A stretch of DNA of 64,000 nucleotides from Pseudogulbenkiania subflava DSM 22618 (GTDB lineage Bacteria; Pseudomonadota; Gammaproteobacteria; Burkholderiales; Chromobacteriaceae), in the NCBI RefSeq assembly GCF_900177275.1, contig NZ_FXAG01000002.1, positions 272,339 to 336,338 of the forward strand, written 5' to 3'. The notes beneath the pieces are model-generated. The model was given only the letters and a program-made list of their open reading frames with translations. It did not search any database and had not been told where the DNA came from. Of the stretch, positions 42,408 to 51,565 are shown in pieces. The position numbers and the translations under genes are program-made. Each line of letters begins with the position of its first letter. Position 1 is the stretch's first letter.

Positions 42408-43333
42408 CACGCCGCCTCCAGGTAGGCACGCTGGATCGATTCGCCCAGTCGGTTGATCTCGCCCAGCATGCGGCGCAGGAAAGGGTGCATCCCCTCGTCG
42501 AACACCTCGTCCATCGCCGTGAACTCCAGCGCGGCGTTGAGTTCGGTGGCCAGGCGCCGTGCCGGGCGGCCGTTGTCGCCCTGGATTTGTGCCAGCGCCT
42601 GGCGGATCTCGTCGAAGCAGGCCCTCAGGCTTCTCGGCATGTCCTCGCGCAGCAGCAGCAGGTCGAACACGCGCTTGCCGTTGAGCGTGTCGCGGTAGGT
42701 CTCGTGGTAGGCCTCGAACGCCCCCAGCCCGCGCAGCAGCGTGCTCCAGGTGTAATAGTCGGTGCTGTCGGCGCTCTGCTGGTCGGGCAGCAGGTGGCTC
42801 TTCACGTCGAGCAGGCGCGCGGTGTTGTCGGCGCGCTCCAGGAAGGTGCCCAGGCGCAGGAAATAGAAGGCATCGCTGCGGCGCATGGTGCTGTAGGCGG
42901 CGCCGCGGAACAGGTGGGCGCGCTCCTTGACCCAGTCGAAGAACAACTGGAAATCCTCGCCCTGTTCCGCCAGCTTGCGGCCTTCCAGCCAGCTGGCGTT
43001 GAGCGACATCCACATGTCCGAGCTGATCTTGCCGCGTACCGCGTGGGCGTTTTCGCGCGCGCTGCGCAGCGCCGACAGGATCGACGCCGGGTTGGTGAGA
43101 TCGTAGGCCATGTAGTGCAGTACCTGGGCGGGCTCGGTGTGGTCGTGGCGGCTCTGGAAATCGTCCAGCCTGCCGGTCAGCGCCAGCGGTGCGCTGATCT
43201 CGGCGCCGCCGTTGTGCGAACGCGGCATCAGCGAGATGGCATGGCTGACTTCGAGCAGGCGGGCGAGGTTTTCCGCCCGTTCCATGTAGCGGCCCATCCA
43301 GAACAGGTGGTCGGCAGTACGCGATAGCATCAT
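42407..43333 (-). CDS. Alpha-E domain protein of the Anbu operon
   Basis: A 308-residue helical protein of the alpha-E family (MMLSRTADHLFWMGRYMERAENLARLLEV shown in part: SRTADHLFWMGRYMERAENL). The conserved YLRLGTFLERADNTARLLDVK stretch lies near residue 155 (here FLRLGTFLERADNTARLLD). Function is unknown; it always travels with the circularly permuted ATP-grasp protein. It lies 3 bases after that gene and is coupled to the transglutaminase gene. Confidence 0.92.
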   Translation of the reverse strand: MMLSRTADHLFWMGRYMERAENLARLLEVSHAISLMPRSHNGGAEISAPLALTGRLDDFQSRHDHTEPAQVLHYMAYDLTNPASILSALRSARENAHAVRGKISSDMWMSLNASWLEGRKLAEQGEDFQLFFDWVKERAHLFRGAAYSTMRRSDAFYFLRLGTFLERADNTARLLDVKSHLLPDQQSADSTDYYTWSTLLRGLGAFEAYHETYRDTLNGKRVFDLLLLREDMPRSLRACFDEIRQALAQIQGDNGRPARRLATELNAALEFTAMDEVFDEGMHPFLRRMLGEINRLGESIQRAYLEAA

Positions 43334-43336
43334 GAT

Positions 43337-44767
43337 TCAGTCCTCCAAAACCCAGGTGTCCTTGGTGCCGCCGCCCTGCGACGAGTTGACCACCAGCGAG
43401 CCGGCTTTCAGCGCCACCCGCGTCAGGCCGCCGGGCACCATGGTGATGTCCTTGCCGCTCGACAGCACGAACGGCCGCAGGTCGAGGTGGCGCGGCGCGA
43501 TGCCGGCCTCGACGAAGGTCGGGCACGACGACAGGCACAGCGTCGGCTGGGCGATGTAGCCGGCCGGGTCGGTTGCGAGCTTGTCGCGGAACAGCTGCTT
43601 TTCCTCCTCGCTCGCCACCGGCCCGATCAACATGCCGTAGCCACCGGCGCCGTGCACTTCCTTCACCACCAGTTCGTCGAGGTGTTCCAGCACGTACTGT
43701 AGGTCTTCCGGCTTGCGGCACTGCCAGGTCGGCACGTTGTTGAGCAGCGGCTCTTCGCCCAGGTAGAAGCGGATCATCTCCGGCACGTAAGGGTAGATCG
43801 ACTTGTCGTCGGCCACGCCGGTGCCGATGGCGTTGGCCAGGATCACGTTGCCCTGACGGTAGGCCGAGAGCAGACCGGGCACGCCGAGCATCGAATCGGG
43901 GCGGAACGCCAGCGGGTCGAGGAAGGCGTCGTCGATGCGGCGGTAGATCACATCCACCTGCTTGTGGCCGGCGGTGGTGCGCATGTAGACATGGTCGTCG
44001 CGCACGAACAGGTCGCGTCCTTCCACCAGTTCCACCCCCATCTGCTGCGCGAGGAAGGCGTGCTCGAAGTAGGCGCTGTTGTAGTGGCCGGGGGTGAGCA
44101 CCACCACGGTGGGGTTGTCTATCCGGCTCGCCTGGCGCAGCGTCGACAGCAGCAGCGCCGGGTATTGGTCGACCACACCCACGGCGTGGCGGGCGAACAG
44201 CTCGGGGAACAGCCGCATCATCATCTTGCGGTTTTCCAGCATGTAGGACACGCCGGACGGCACGCGCAGGTTGTCTTCCAGCACGTAGTACTGGCCGTCG
44301 GCGTGACGGATGATGTCGACCCCGGTGATGTGGGCGTAGATCTGGTCGGGCAGATCGATGCCCTGCATCGCCGGCTGGTACTGGGCGTTGGTGAACACCT
44401 GCTCTGCCGGGATGATGCCGGCCTTGACGATGGCGTGGTCGTGGTAGATGTCGTGCAGGAAGGCGTTGAGCGCCTTCACCCGCTGACGCATGCCGGCCTC
44501 CAGCGCGCGCCACTCGGCGGCGGGCACGATGCGCGGGATGGTGTCGAACGGAATCAGCCGCTCGGCGCCGGACTCGTCGCCGTACACCGAGAAGGTGATG
44601 CCGACGCGGTGAAAGCGCTGGTTGGCCTCCTCGCGCTTGCGCGACAGTGCTTCCGGGGTCTGGGCCTGCAGCCACTCGGCAAAGCCCTGGTAGTGGGGAC
44701 GGACGGCGCCGCTGGAGAGCAGCATTTCATCGTAGTGGGATGAATGGGGCAGTGTTAGGGCGTGCAT
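43337..44767 (-). CDS. Circularly permuted ATP-grasp protein of the Anbu operon
   Basis: A 476-residue protein (MHALTLPHSSHYDEM) of the circularly permuted ATP-grasp type 2 family. It is predicted to ligate amino acids to peptides or make small peptides. Conserved blocks are DGQYYVLEDNLRVPSGVSYML near residue 165, VVVLTPGHYNSAYFEHAFLA near 223, VDVIYRRIDDAFLDPLAF near 273, and GAGGYGMLIGP near 375. The start ATG 44767 has GGGAGATTCCC upstream. First gene of the ATP-grasp, alpha-E, transglutaminase, Anbu, DUF2721 operon. Confidence 0.93.
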   Translation of the reverse strand: MHALTLPHSSHYDEMLLSSGAVRPHYQGFAEWLQAQTPEALSRKREEANQRFHRVGITFSVYGDESGAERLIPFDTIPRIVPAAEWRALEAGMRQRVKALNAFLHDIYHDHAIVKAGIIPAEQVFTNAQYQPAMQGIDLPDQIYAHITGVDIIRHADGQYYVLEDNLRVPSGVSYMLENRKMMMRLFPELFARHAVGVVDQYPALLLSTLRQASRIDNPTVVVLTPGHYNSAYFEHAFLAQQMGVELVEGRDLFVRDDHVYMRTTAGHKQVDVIYRRIDDAFLDPLAFRPDSMLGVPGLLSAYRQGNVILANAIGTGVADDKSIYPYVPEMIRFYLGEEPLLNNVPTWQCRKPEDLQYVLEHLDELVVKEVHGAGGYGMLIGPVASEEEKQLFRDKLATDPAGYIAQPTLCLSSCPTFVEAGIAPRHLDLRPFVLSSGKDITMVPGGLTRVALKAGSLVVNSSQGGGTKDTWVLED

Positions 44768-44976
44768 GGGAATCTCCCTTGTCTTGATGTTTTTCGGGCG
44801 GGCCAGCTGGAGAGATGGCATGGCCCTGAACAGGACTTAGCAAGCCATGTGCCATGACGAAGGGGGAATTCGGAGGGAACCGGGGTGGCGCCTGCACCAG
44901 AACAGCGTCATGGGGCACCGCGAATGGGATTCGGGGCGTTCAGCGAGCCATCGTGGTGCGGCGCGGGGATAAAGGG

Positions 44977-44988
44977 CTTCGGCCAACC
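44977..44988 (-). repeat. GGTTGGCCGAAG word downstream of an L,D-transpeptidase gene
   Basis: Exact intergenic copy on the minus strand, about 25 bases past the transpeptidase stop. Confidence 0.75.
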
Positions 44989-45011
44989 TGGGGCGGCTGG
45001 CGCAAGGGGGG

Positions 45012-45671
45012 TCAGCCGTTTTCGTCGATCAGCACGTCGGTGCCAAGTTCGGCCTGCTGGAACAGCTCGACGACATCGGGGTTGCGCATGCGCACGCAGC
45101 CGAGTGAGGTCGGGGTGCCGAAGGCGACGTGCTCGCCGGCACCGTGGATGTAGATGGCGCGGTCGTAACTGTCGACGTCGCCACCCTGATTCTTGCCCGG
45201 CTCCATGCCGCACAGCCACAGGATGCGCGTCAGGATCCAGTCCTTCTCGGGGTATTGCGCGTGCAGTGTCGGCGTGTATTTCCACTGCGTGATCTGGCGC
45301 CGGAAGATGATGGTGTTCTCCTCGGCGCCATCGCCGATTTTTTCACACACCCGATGCCAGCCACGCGGCGTCATGAAACTGTTGGCCAGCTCGCCGACGC
45401 CATTTCGGGCGGTGGACACGCTATAACGGTGCTGCATCAGACCCCAGCCGTCGTAGAAGGTCAGCGATTGCGATTTCACCCCGACCACGATCCACGGCTT
45501 GCCGTACTGCTGCGGGTTGGGATGAGTGGGCAGCAGCGGGCCGGCGGTTTGCTGCGCCAGGATGAGGCTGGCCTCGGCGGGCAGCGGCGGGGTGTTCTCG
45601 CCCTCGGCCGCCTGCAGCAGGGCCGACGCCAATGCCAGGCCGGCGGCCGCAACCAGCTTAAGCCGGCTCAT
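45012..45671 (-). CDS. L,D-transpeptidase (YkuD) family protein with SLGC motif
   Basis: A 219-residue exported protein with a signal peptide ending near LQAAEG (residue 23). The YkuD domain occupies about 60-215 and contains YIHGAGEHVAFGTPTSLGCVRMRN. The catalytic Cys is present, but the His of the usual SHGC motif is Leu. The paired upstream gene keeps SHGC. It may cross-link or anchor peptidoglycan, or be a specialised or inactive partner. The two genes overlap by 14 bases. Confidence 0.88.
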   Translation of the reverse strand: MSRLKLVAAAGLALASALLQAAEGENTPPLPAEASLILAQQTAGPLLPTHPNPQQYGKPWIVVGVKSQSLTFYDGWGLMQHRYSVSTARNGVGELANSFMTPRGWHRVCEKIGDGAEENTIIFRRQITQWKYTPTLHAQYPEKDWILTRILWLCGMEPGKNQGGDVDSYDRAIYIHGAGEHVAFGTPTSLGCVRMRNPDVVELFQQAELGTDVLIDENG

Positions 45672-46161
45672 GCTCGACGATCTCCACAGGGGTCCCGCAC
45701 GGCACCAGATCGAACAGTTCGATGATGTCGCTGTTACGCATGCGCACGCAGCCGTGCGAGCCGGGATGGCCCAGCTCGATCTGATCCGGTGTGCCGTGCA
45801 GATAGATGTAACGGCGCATGGTATCGACCTGCCCAAGACGGTTGCGCCCCGGCTCGAGCCCGGATAGCCACAGGATGCGGCTCAGGATCCAATCGCGTTC
45901 GGGTTGGGCCGCGTAGGCCTCTGCCGTGCAGATTTCCCCGGTCCAGCGGCGCGCCTTGAACACTGCCCCGACGGGCATGCCGGCGCCGATCTTGGCGCGC
46001 ACGATGTGGCGCCCGCGCGGCGTCTGATAGCTGCCGCTGCGCTCGCCCGCCCCCAAGGCGGCGGTGGATACCGGGTAGCGGCGCAGCACACGGCCGTCGT
46101 CGTCCCGCAGTGTCAGCGCCTGTTCGGCGATTGAAACACGAATCTTCATCGTTTCCTTCAT
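45658..46161 (-). CDS. L,D-transpeptidase (YkuD) family protein
   Basis: A 167-residue YkuD-domain protein with no signal peptide. The catalytic motif is HGTPDQIELGHPGSHGCVRM, which includes the intact His and SHGC. A start at 46149 (MKIRVSIAEQ) with AAGGAA upstream is equally possible; 46161 is the longer form. It overlaps the next YkuD gene by 14 bases and follows the tadA fusion gene after 2 bases, so the three are probably one transcript. Lack of a signal peptide is odd for a wall enzyme. Confidence 0.88.
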   Translation of the reverse strand: MKETMKIRVSIAEQALTLRDDDGRVLRRYPVSTAALGAGERSGSYQTPRGRHIVRAKIGAGMPVGAVFKARRWTGEICTAEAYAAQPERDWILSRILWLSGLEPGRNRLGQVDTMRRYIYLHGTPDQIELGHPGSHGCVRMRNSDIIELFDLVPCGTPVEIVEHEPA

Positions 46162-46163
46162 GC

Positions 46164-47199
<1,036 letters not shown>

Positions 47200-47202
47200 G
47201 GC

Positions 47203-47589
47203 CTACTCGCGTCCACTCAGGGTTTTCCAGTCCTGACGCACCGCGGCCAGGGTTGTGGCAAACGGCGCCGATTGTCGCCGCAGGCGGCGCAGCAAGAGCA
47301 GCAAGGCGCCGAAACCCAGCGTGGCAAACAGCAGGGTAAGCAGCCCCAGCATCGTCACGCGCCAGGCTGGCGGGGTGAGCAGCACCACGAACAGTAGCGC
47401 GGCCAGCAGGCCGATGAGCAGGAAGATCAGCGCCGCCGCCCCGATCAGGGTGTTGTGCAGCAGCTGTTCTTTCTGCTCCTGGGCCTCGAGGGTGAACAGT
47501 TCGGACCGCGTCAGCGCCAACGCCACAAAACCGTCCAAAATCGAGCGCAGCGAGCCCGGGCGGGGCGGTGTCGGAGTATGTTCCGGCAT
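47203..47589 (-). CDS. YqjE-like phage-holin-family membrane protein
   Basis: A 128-residue protein (MPEHTPTPPRPGSLRSIL) with two strong hydrophobic segments (about 45-70 and 78-100) flanked by charged helices, matching the YqjE/putative actinobacterial holin-X family. Function unknown; it usually follows a YqjD-like ribosome- and membrane-associated protein, as here. The start at 47589 is a judgement; the frame is open further upstream. Confidence 0.8.
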   Translation of the reverse strand: MPEHTPTPPRPGSLRSILDGFVALALTRSELFTLEAQEQKEQLLHNTLIGAAALIFLLIGLLAALLFVVLLTPPAWRVTMLGLLTLLFATLGFGALLLLLRRLRRQSAPFATTLAAVRQDWKTLSGRE

Positions 47590-47603
47590 CGGGATGGACC
47601 GGC

Positions 47604-47918
47604 TCAGCGGCGGGAAACCAGCAGGCCCAGCAGGAAACCGAGCACGGCAGCGATGCCGATCGACTTCCACGGGTTCTCGTGCACGTACTGGTCGGTCGCC
47701 TTGGCTGCCACTTTGGCCTTGCCTACCACCACCTGCTCGGCCTCGGTCAGTTTTGCCTTGGCTTCCTTCAGCTTGTCGGCCAAGCGCTGACGCAGCTGTT
47801 GGGCCTTCTCGCCACCTTCTTCTCCGGCCGCCGAAAGCAAATCCTCGGTGCTGGACAGGACGTGGCGAACATCCTGCAGCAATTGTTCCTTCTCGGCGGC
47901 AAACGTTTGCTCGTTCAT
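47604..47918 (-). CDS. DUF883 family protein, YqjD/ElaB-like
   Basis: A 104-residue protein with an acidic helical body (EKEQLLQDVRHVLSSTEDLL) and a C-terminal hydrophobic anchor, SIGIAAVLGFLLGLLVSRR, as in ElaB and YqjD, which associate with stationary-phase ribosomes at the membrane. AGGAGGATCACC before the ATG is a strong ribosome site. First gene of the YqjD-YqjE-YqjK-like trio. Confidence 0.88.
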   Translation of the reverse strand: MNEQTFAAEKEQLLQDVRHVLSSTEDLLSAAGEEGGEKAQQLRQRLADKLKEAKAKLTEAEQVVVGKAKVAAKATDQYVHENPWKSIGIAAVLGFLLGLLVSRR

Positions 47919-48084
47919 GGTGATCCTCCTGGTGCGTGGTGAAACGGGAAGAGGAGGGAAGTGGCGGTTCCGCCACTCCCTTCAGCATGGAAACATGCGA
48001 TTACCCTAACAGTCTATGACATCAGGCGTCGAGTCCAAGCGGTTGGGGGACGATAACATCACCGATGTTGTCGGCCAACAGGCA

Positions 48085-48111
48085 AGAAAAAGCCCTGCGC
48101 AAAGGCAGGGC
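48085..48111 (-). terminator. Rho-independent terminator after guaA
   Basis: On the minus strand GCCCTGC, loop CTTTGC, GCAGGGC then TTTTTC lies about 30 bases past the guaA stop. The stem is 7 bases with a T-run. Confidence 0.8.
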
Positions 48112-48141
48112 CATGGTGTTCATGCTGCAAAGGGAGAGGGC

Positions 48142-49719
48142 TTATTCCCACTCGATGGTTGCCGGCGGCTTGCCGCTCACATCGTAGACCACGCGGTTGA
48201 GGCCGCGCACTTCGTTGATGATGCGGTTGGACACCTTGCCCAGCAGGCTATACGGCAGTTCCGCCCAGTGCGCGGTCATGAAGTCGCTGGTGATCACTGC
48301 GCGCAATGCCACGACGTAGTCGTAGGTGCGGCCGTCGCCCATCACGCCCACCGACTTCACCGGCAGGAACACGGCGAAAGCCTGGCTGGTGAGGTCGTAC
48401 CAGTTCTTGCCGGTCTTCTCGTCGACGGTGTTGCGCAGCTCTTCGATGAAGATGGCATCGGCGCGGCGCAGCAAGTCGGCGTATTCCATCTTCACTTCGC
48501 CGAGGATGCGCACACCCAGGCCTGGGCCCGGGAACGGGTGGCGGTACACCATGTCATGCGGCAGACCGAGCGCCACGCCCAACTGGCGCACTTCGTCCTT
48601 GAACAGGTCGCGCAGCGGCTCCAAGAGCTTCAGGTTCATGTCTTCCGGCAGGCCGCCCACATTGTGGTGGCTCTTGATCGCGTGCGCCTTCTTGGTCTTG
48701 GCGCCGGCGGATTCGATCACGTCCGGGTAGATGGTGCCCTGTGCCAGCCACTTGGCGTTGGTGAGCTTGCCGGACTCGCGCTGGAACACTTCCACGAATT
48801 CGGCGCCGATGATCTTGCGCTTTTTCTCCGGGTCGGTCTCGCCAGCCAGCTTGCCCATGAACTGCGCGGTGGCATCGACGTGGATCACCTTCACGCCGAG
48901 GTTCTGCGCAAACATCTCCATGACCATCTTGCCTTCGTTCAGGCGCAGCAGACCGTGGTCGACGAAGACGCAGGTCAGCTGCTCGCCGATGGCGCGGTGG
49001 ATCAGCGCCGCCGCCACCGAGGAGTCAACGCCGCCGGACAGGCCGAGGATGACTTCTTCGTCGCCCACCTGCTCGCGGATCTTCTGGATCGCTTCCTCGA
49101 TGTAGTTCGGCATGGTCCAGGACGGCTTGGCGCCGGCCACGTGCAGCACGAAGCGGTGCAGCATCTCGGTGCCGCGCTTGGTGTGGGTCACTTCCGGGTG
49201 GAACTGGACGGCGTAGAAGCCGCGGTCCTCGTCGGCCATGGCGGCGACCGGGCAGGACGGGGTCTCGGCGATGACATGGAAGCCGGCCGGCAACTCCACC
49301 ACCTTGTCGCCGTGGCTCATCCAGACGTCGAGGTAGCCGTTGCCGGCGTCGTCGATGCGGTCCTGCAGGCCTTCGAAGACCTTGGAGTGGTGGCGTGCCT
49401 TGATCTCGGCGTAGCCGAATTCGCGCTTGTCGCCGGCTTCCACCTTGCCACCCAGGGTCTGGGCCATGAACTGCATGCCGTAGCAGATGCCCAGCACCGG
49501 CACGCCCAGTTCGAAGACTTTCGGGTCGGCCTGGTAGTCGGACTCGTACACCGAGTTCGGACCGCCGGACAGGATAATGGCCTTCGGATTGAACGCGCGG
49601 ATCTCGTCGATCGGCATGTCGAACGGATGCAGTTCGCAATACACGTGGGCCTCGCGAACGCGGCGGGCGATGAGCTGACTCACCTGGGAGCCGAAGTCGA
49701 GAATGAGGATCTTGTCCAT
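48142..49719 (-). CDS. guaA: GMP synthase (glutamine-hydrolysing)
   Basis: Converts XMP to GMP with ATP and glutamine. The 525-residue protein has a class I amidotransferase domain (1-200; [11 protein letters not shown] holds the nucleophile Cys near residue 80, and [10 protein letters not shown] holds the His) and an ATP-PPase domain with the PP-loop LSGGVDSS near 228. The C-terminal dimerisation part ends KPPATIEWE, the near-invariant GuaA tail. It is a single-gene unit here with its own terminator; no guaB is adjacent. Confidence 0.97.
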   Translation of the reverse strand: MDKILILDFGSQVSQLIARRVREAHVYCELHPFDMPIDEIRAFNPKAIILSGGPNSVYESDYQADPKVFELGVPVLGICYGMQFMAQTLGGKVEAGDKREFGYAEIKARHHSKVFEGLQDRIDDAGNGYLDVWMSHGDKVVELPAGFHVIAETPSCPVAAMADEDRGFYAVQFHPEVTHTKRGTEMLHRFVLHVAGAKPSWTMPNYIEEAIQKIREQVGDEEVILGLSGGVDSSVAAALIHRAIGEQLTCVFVDHGLLRLNEGKMVMEMFAQNLGVKVIHVDATAQFMGKLAGETDPEKKRKIIGAEFVEVFQRESGKLTNAKWLAQGTIYPDVIESAGAKTKKAHAIKSHHNVGGLPEDMNLKLLEPLRDLFKDEVRQLGVALGLPHDMVYRHPFPGPGLGVRILGEVKMEYADLLRRADAIFIEELRNTVDEKTGKNWYDLTSQAFAVFLPVKSVGVMGDGRTYDYVVALRAVITSDFMTAHWAELPYSLLGKVSNRIINEVRGLNRVVYDVSGKPPATIEWE

Positions 49720-49785
49720 GCCTATCCTTGATAATGGAGAACGGGCCTTGCGGCCCTCAATCGTCTAATAGATGTCAGTACCGGC

Positions 49786-50148
49786 TCAACGCCCGTCGCC
49801 ATTGAGCTGTCGTTCCGGTACACGCTGGCGCTGGCTGCGCTCCGGGATGCGGTCGCTGCGCGCCAACAGCAGCAGGATTCCCATCAATACCATGCCCAGC
49901 GACAGCACGTGGCTCAGGCGCAGGCCGGCCGAGTCGTACAGGTAAACTGCGGCGCCGCCGTACATCAGCATCGGGCCGGTGACCAGCGACGACTTGTTGA
50001 AGCCGTCGATGATGAACAGGATAACCCCTGCCGTCGTCAGCAACAGGGCGAGCAGGGTTGAGGTTTCGGGCAGCAGGTAGGTGCTCTTCAGAAACCACAG
50101 CGAGCCCAGCGTGATCAGTACGATCGGTAGCGAAACACTGGTTTTCAT
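49786..50148 (-). CDS. Hypothetical small membrane protein
   Basis: A 120-residue protein with four hydrophobic segments (about 6-22, 29-48, 56-72, 79-97) and a basic C-terminal tail (RSDRIPERSQRQRVPERQ). I do not recognise a family with confidence. It lies 3 bases downstream of smpB in the same direction, so it is probably co-transcribed with it. Confidence 0.75.
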   Translation of the reverse strand: MKTSVSLPIVLITLGSLWFLKSTYLLPETSTLLALLLTTAGVILFIIDGFNKSSLVTGPMLMYGGAAVYLYDSAGLRLSHVLSLGMVLMGILLLLARSDRIPERSQRQRVPERQLNGDGR

Positions 50149-50151
50149 GGC

Positions 50152-50598
50152 CTACCCCCGGTCTCGCAGGAAACGCTGCTTCTCGCGGTCGAGTTCGCGT
50201 TCCTTGGCGCTGTCGCGCTTGTCATGCAGCTTCTTGCCCTTGGCCAGCCCGATTTCAGCCTTGATCATGCCCTTGGTGTAGTGCAGGTCGAGGGCGACCA
50301 TGGTGTAGCCGGCTCGCTCGACCTTGCCGATGAACTTGTTGATCTGGGCCTGGTTCAGCAGCAGCTTGCGGTTGCGCGTCGGGTCTGGCTTGACGTGGGT
50401 CGAGGCGGACTGCAGCGGCGAGATATGGCAGCCAAACAGCCAGAAGGCGCCATTCTTCCAGATGACGTAGCTCTCCTTGAGCTGCACCCGGCCGGCCCGG
50501 ATCGCCTTGACTTCCCAGCCTTCCAGCACGAGGCCGGCCTCGAGCTTTTCCTCGATGAAATAATCGTGGTAGGCCTTGCGGTTGTCGATGATGCTCAT
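50152..50598 (-). CDS. smpB: SsrA-binding protein
   Basis: Binds tmRNA for ribosome rescue. The 148-residue product ([17 protein letters not shown]) shows the OB-fold core [19 protein letters not shown] near residue 28, the PLLNR-like RNRKLLLNQ near 75, and a C-terminal basic tail [18 protein letters not shown] that enters the mRNA channel. The start at 50598 (MSII) fits the family; 50604 would add MP. It faces ratA, the usual arrangement in beta- and gammaproteobacteria. Confidence 0.96.
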   Translation of the reverse strand: MSIIDNRKAYHDYFIEEKLEAGLVLEGWEVKAIRAGRVQLKESYVIWKNGAFWLFGCHISPLQSASTHVKPDPTRNRKLLLNQAQINKFIGKVERAGYTMVALDLHYTKGMIKAEIGLAKGKKLHDKRDSAKERELDREKQRFLRDRG

Positions 50599-50765
50599 GG
50601 GCATGTGTGGGTAAGAGAATCCGGTATTCTAACAGATACCGGTGCCATCGCTAAAGTCGAGTCATTTCAGCGGTTTGGCTCCGTTGGGCCTGGCTGCGTC
50701 CAACTCGGACATGGCGGGGGAGGCGCGCTTGGTGTACCTTTACTCCTTTTGCGTTTTCCCTTGCC

Positions 50766-51203
50766 ATGCTGGTTGTCGAAAAGAATGTCCTGGTGCCCCA
50801 TACGGTAGAACAGATGTTTGCCTTGGTGGACGATGTCGAGCACTATCCCCGCTTCCTGCCCTGGTGCGGCAAGGCCGAGGTTCATGAACGTGTGGGCAAC
50901 CAGCTGGTGGCCAGTCTGCATATCGACTATCTGAGGATTCGCCAGCATTTCACCACCCGCAATGTCAATGTCGATGGCGAGACGATCAGCATGGAACTGG
51001 TCGAGGGGCCATTCGAGCATCTGCAGGGACGATGGCATTTCCACCCGCTGGGCGAGATCGGCTGCAAGATCGAGTTCCGCCTCACCTACCGCTTTTCCAG
51101 TCATCTGCTGGAAAAACTGATCGGACCGGTATTTGGCCATATCTCCGGTTCGCTGGTGGATGCCTTCATCAAGGAAGCAGACCGGATTTACGGCGATGAC
51201 TAA
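50766..51203 (+). CDS. ratA: RatA/Coq10-family START-domain protein
   Basis: A 145-residue START-like protein (MLVVEKNVLVPHTVEQMFALV). It matches the Coq10/RatA family: FLPWCGKAEVHER near residue 36 and FSSHLLEKLIGPVFGHISGSLVDAF near 115 (shown in part: EKLIGPVFGHI). E. coli RatA was reported to block 70S subunit association; others bind ubiquinone. It is divergent from smpB and overlaps ratB. Confidence 0.92.
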   Translation: MLVVEKNVLVPHTVEQMFALVDDVEHYPRFLPWCGKAEVHERVGNQLVASLHIDYLRIRQHFTTRNVNVDGETISMELVEGPFEHLQGRWHFHPLGEIGCKIEFRLTYRFSSHLLEKLIGPVFGHISGSLVDAFIKEADRIYGDD

Positions 51204-51513
51204 TACCATCGAGATTGAAGTCACGTACGCGCGGCGCGAGCGCCAGCAGATCATCGCGCTGACCGTTGCGGCAGGCACCACGGCACGTCAAGCGGTGGAA
51301 CTGTCGGGTATCGCCGGGCAGTTCCCCGAGATCGACCTGGCCCATCTCCAATTGGGGGTGTTCGGCAAGGCGGTGAAGGAGGATTTCGTCCTGCGTGCGC
51401 ATGATCGGGTGGAGATCTACCGTCCCCTGATTGCCGACCCCAAGGAGGTGCGCCGGCGTCGCGCCGAGGCTGGAAAGGCCATGAAGAAGGGCGGTGGCCC
51501 GGTGGCAGAGTGA
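51196..51513 (+). CDS. RatB/RnfH-family ubiquitin-like protein
   Basis: A 105-residue beta-grasp protein of the RnfH/YfjF (UPF0125) family: VTYARRERQQIIALTVAAGTTARQAVELSG (shown in part: RQQIIALTVAAGTTARQAV), LGVFGKAVKEDFVLRAHDRVEIYRPL (shown in part: HDRVEIYRPL) and the ADPKEVRRRRA tail. Its ATG lies 8 bases inside the ratA stop. The two always travel together; function is unknown. A strong terminator follows. Confidence 0.92.
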   Translation: MTNTIEIEVTYARRERQQIIALTVAAGTTARQAVELSGIAGQFPEIDLAHLQLGVFGKAVKEDFVLRAHDRVEIYRPLIADPKEVRRRRAEAGKAMKKGGGPVAE

Positions 51514-51521
51514 GCCCCAAC

Positions 51522-51551
51522 GTAAAAACGGCCCATTTGGGCCGTTTTTAC
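51522..51551. terminator. Bidirectional terminator between ratB and the diguanylate cyclase gene
   Basis: GTAAAAACGGCCCA and TGGGCCGTTTTTAC form a perfect 14-base stem with a 2-base centre, between convergent genes. Confidence 0.92.
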
Positions 51552-51565
51552 TTGGCTGAATGCCA

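Noticed and set aside
41616..44675. 1019-codon open frame on the minus strand as a giant fused protein
   Set aside because: Only its 3' part is the true transglutaminase frame. The upstream part runs out of frame through the alpha-E and ATP-grasp genes, which have their own clear frames and starts.
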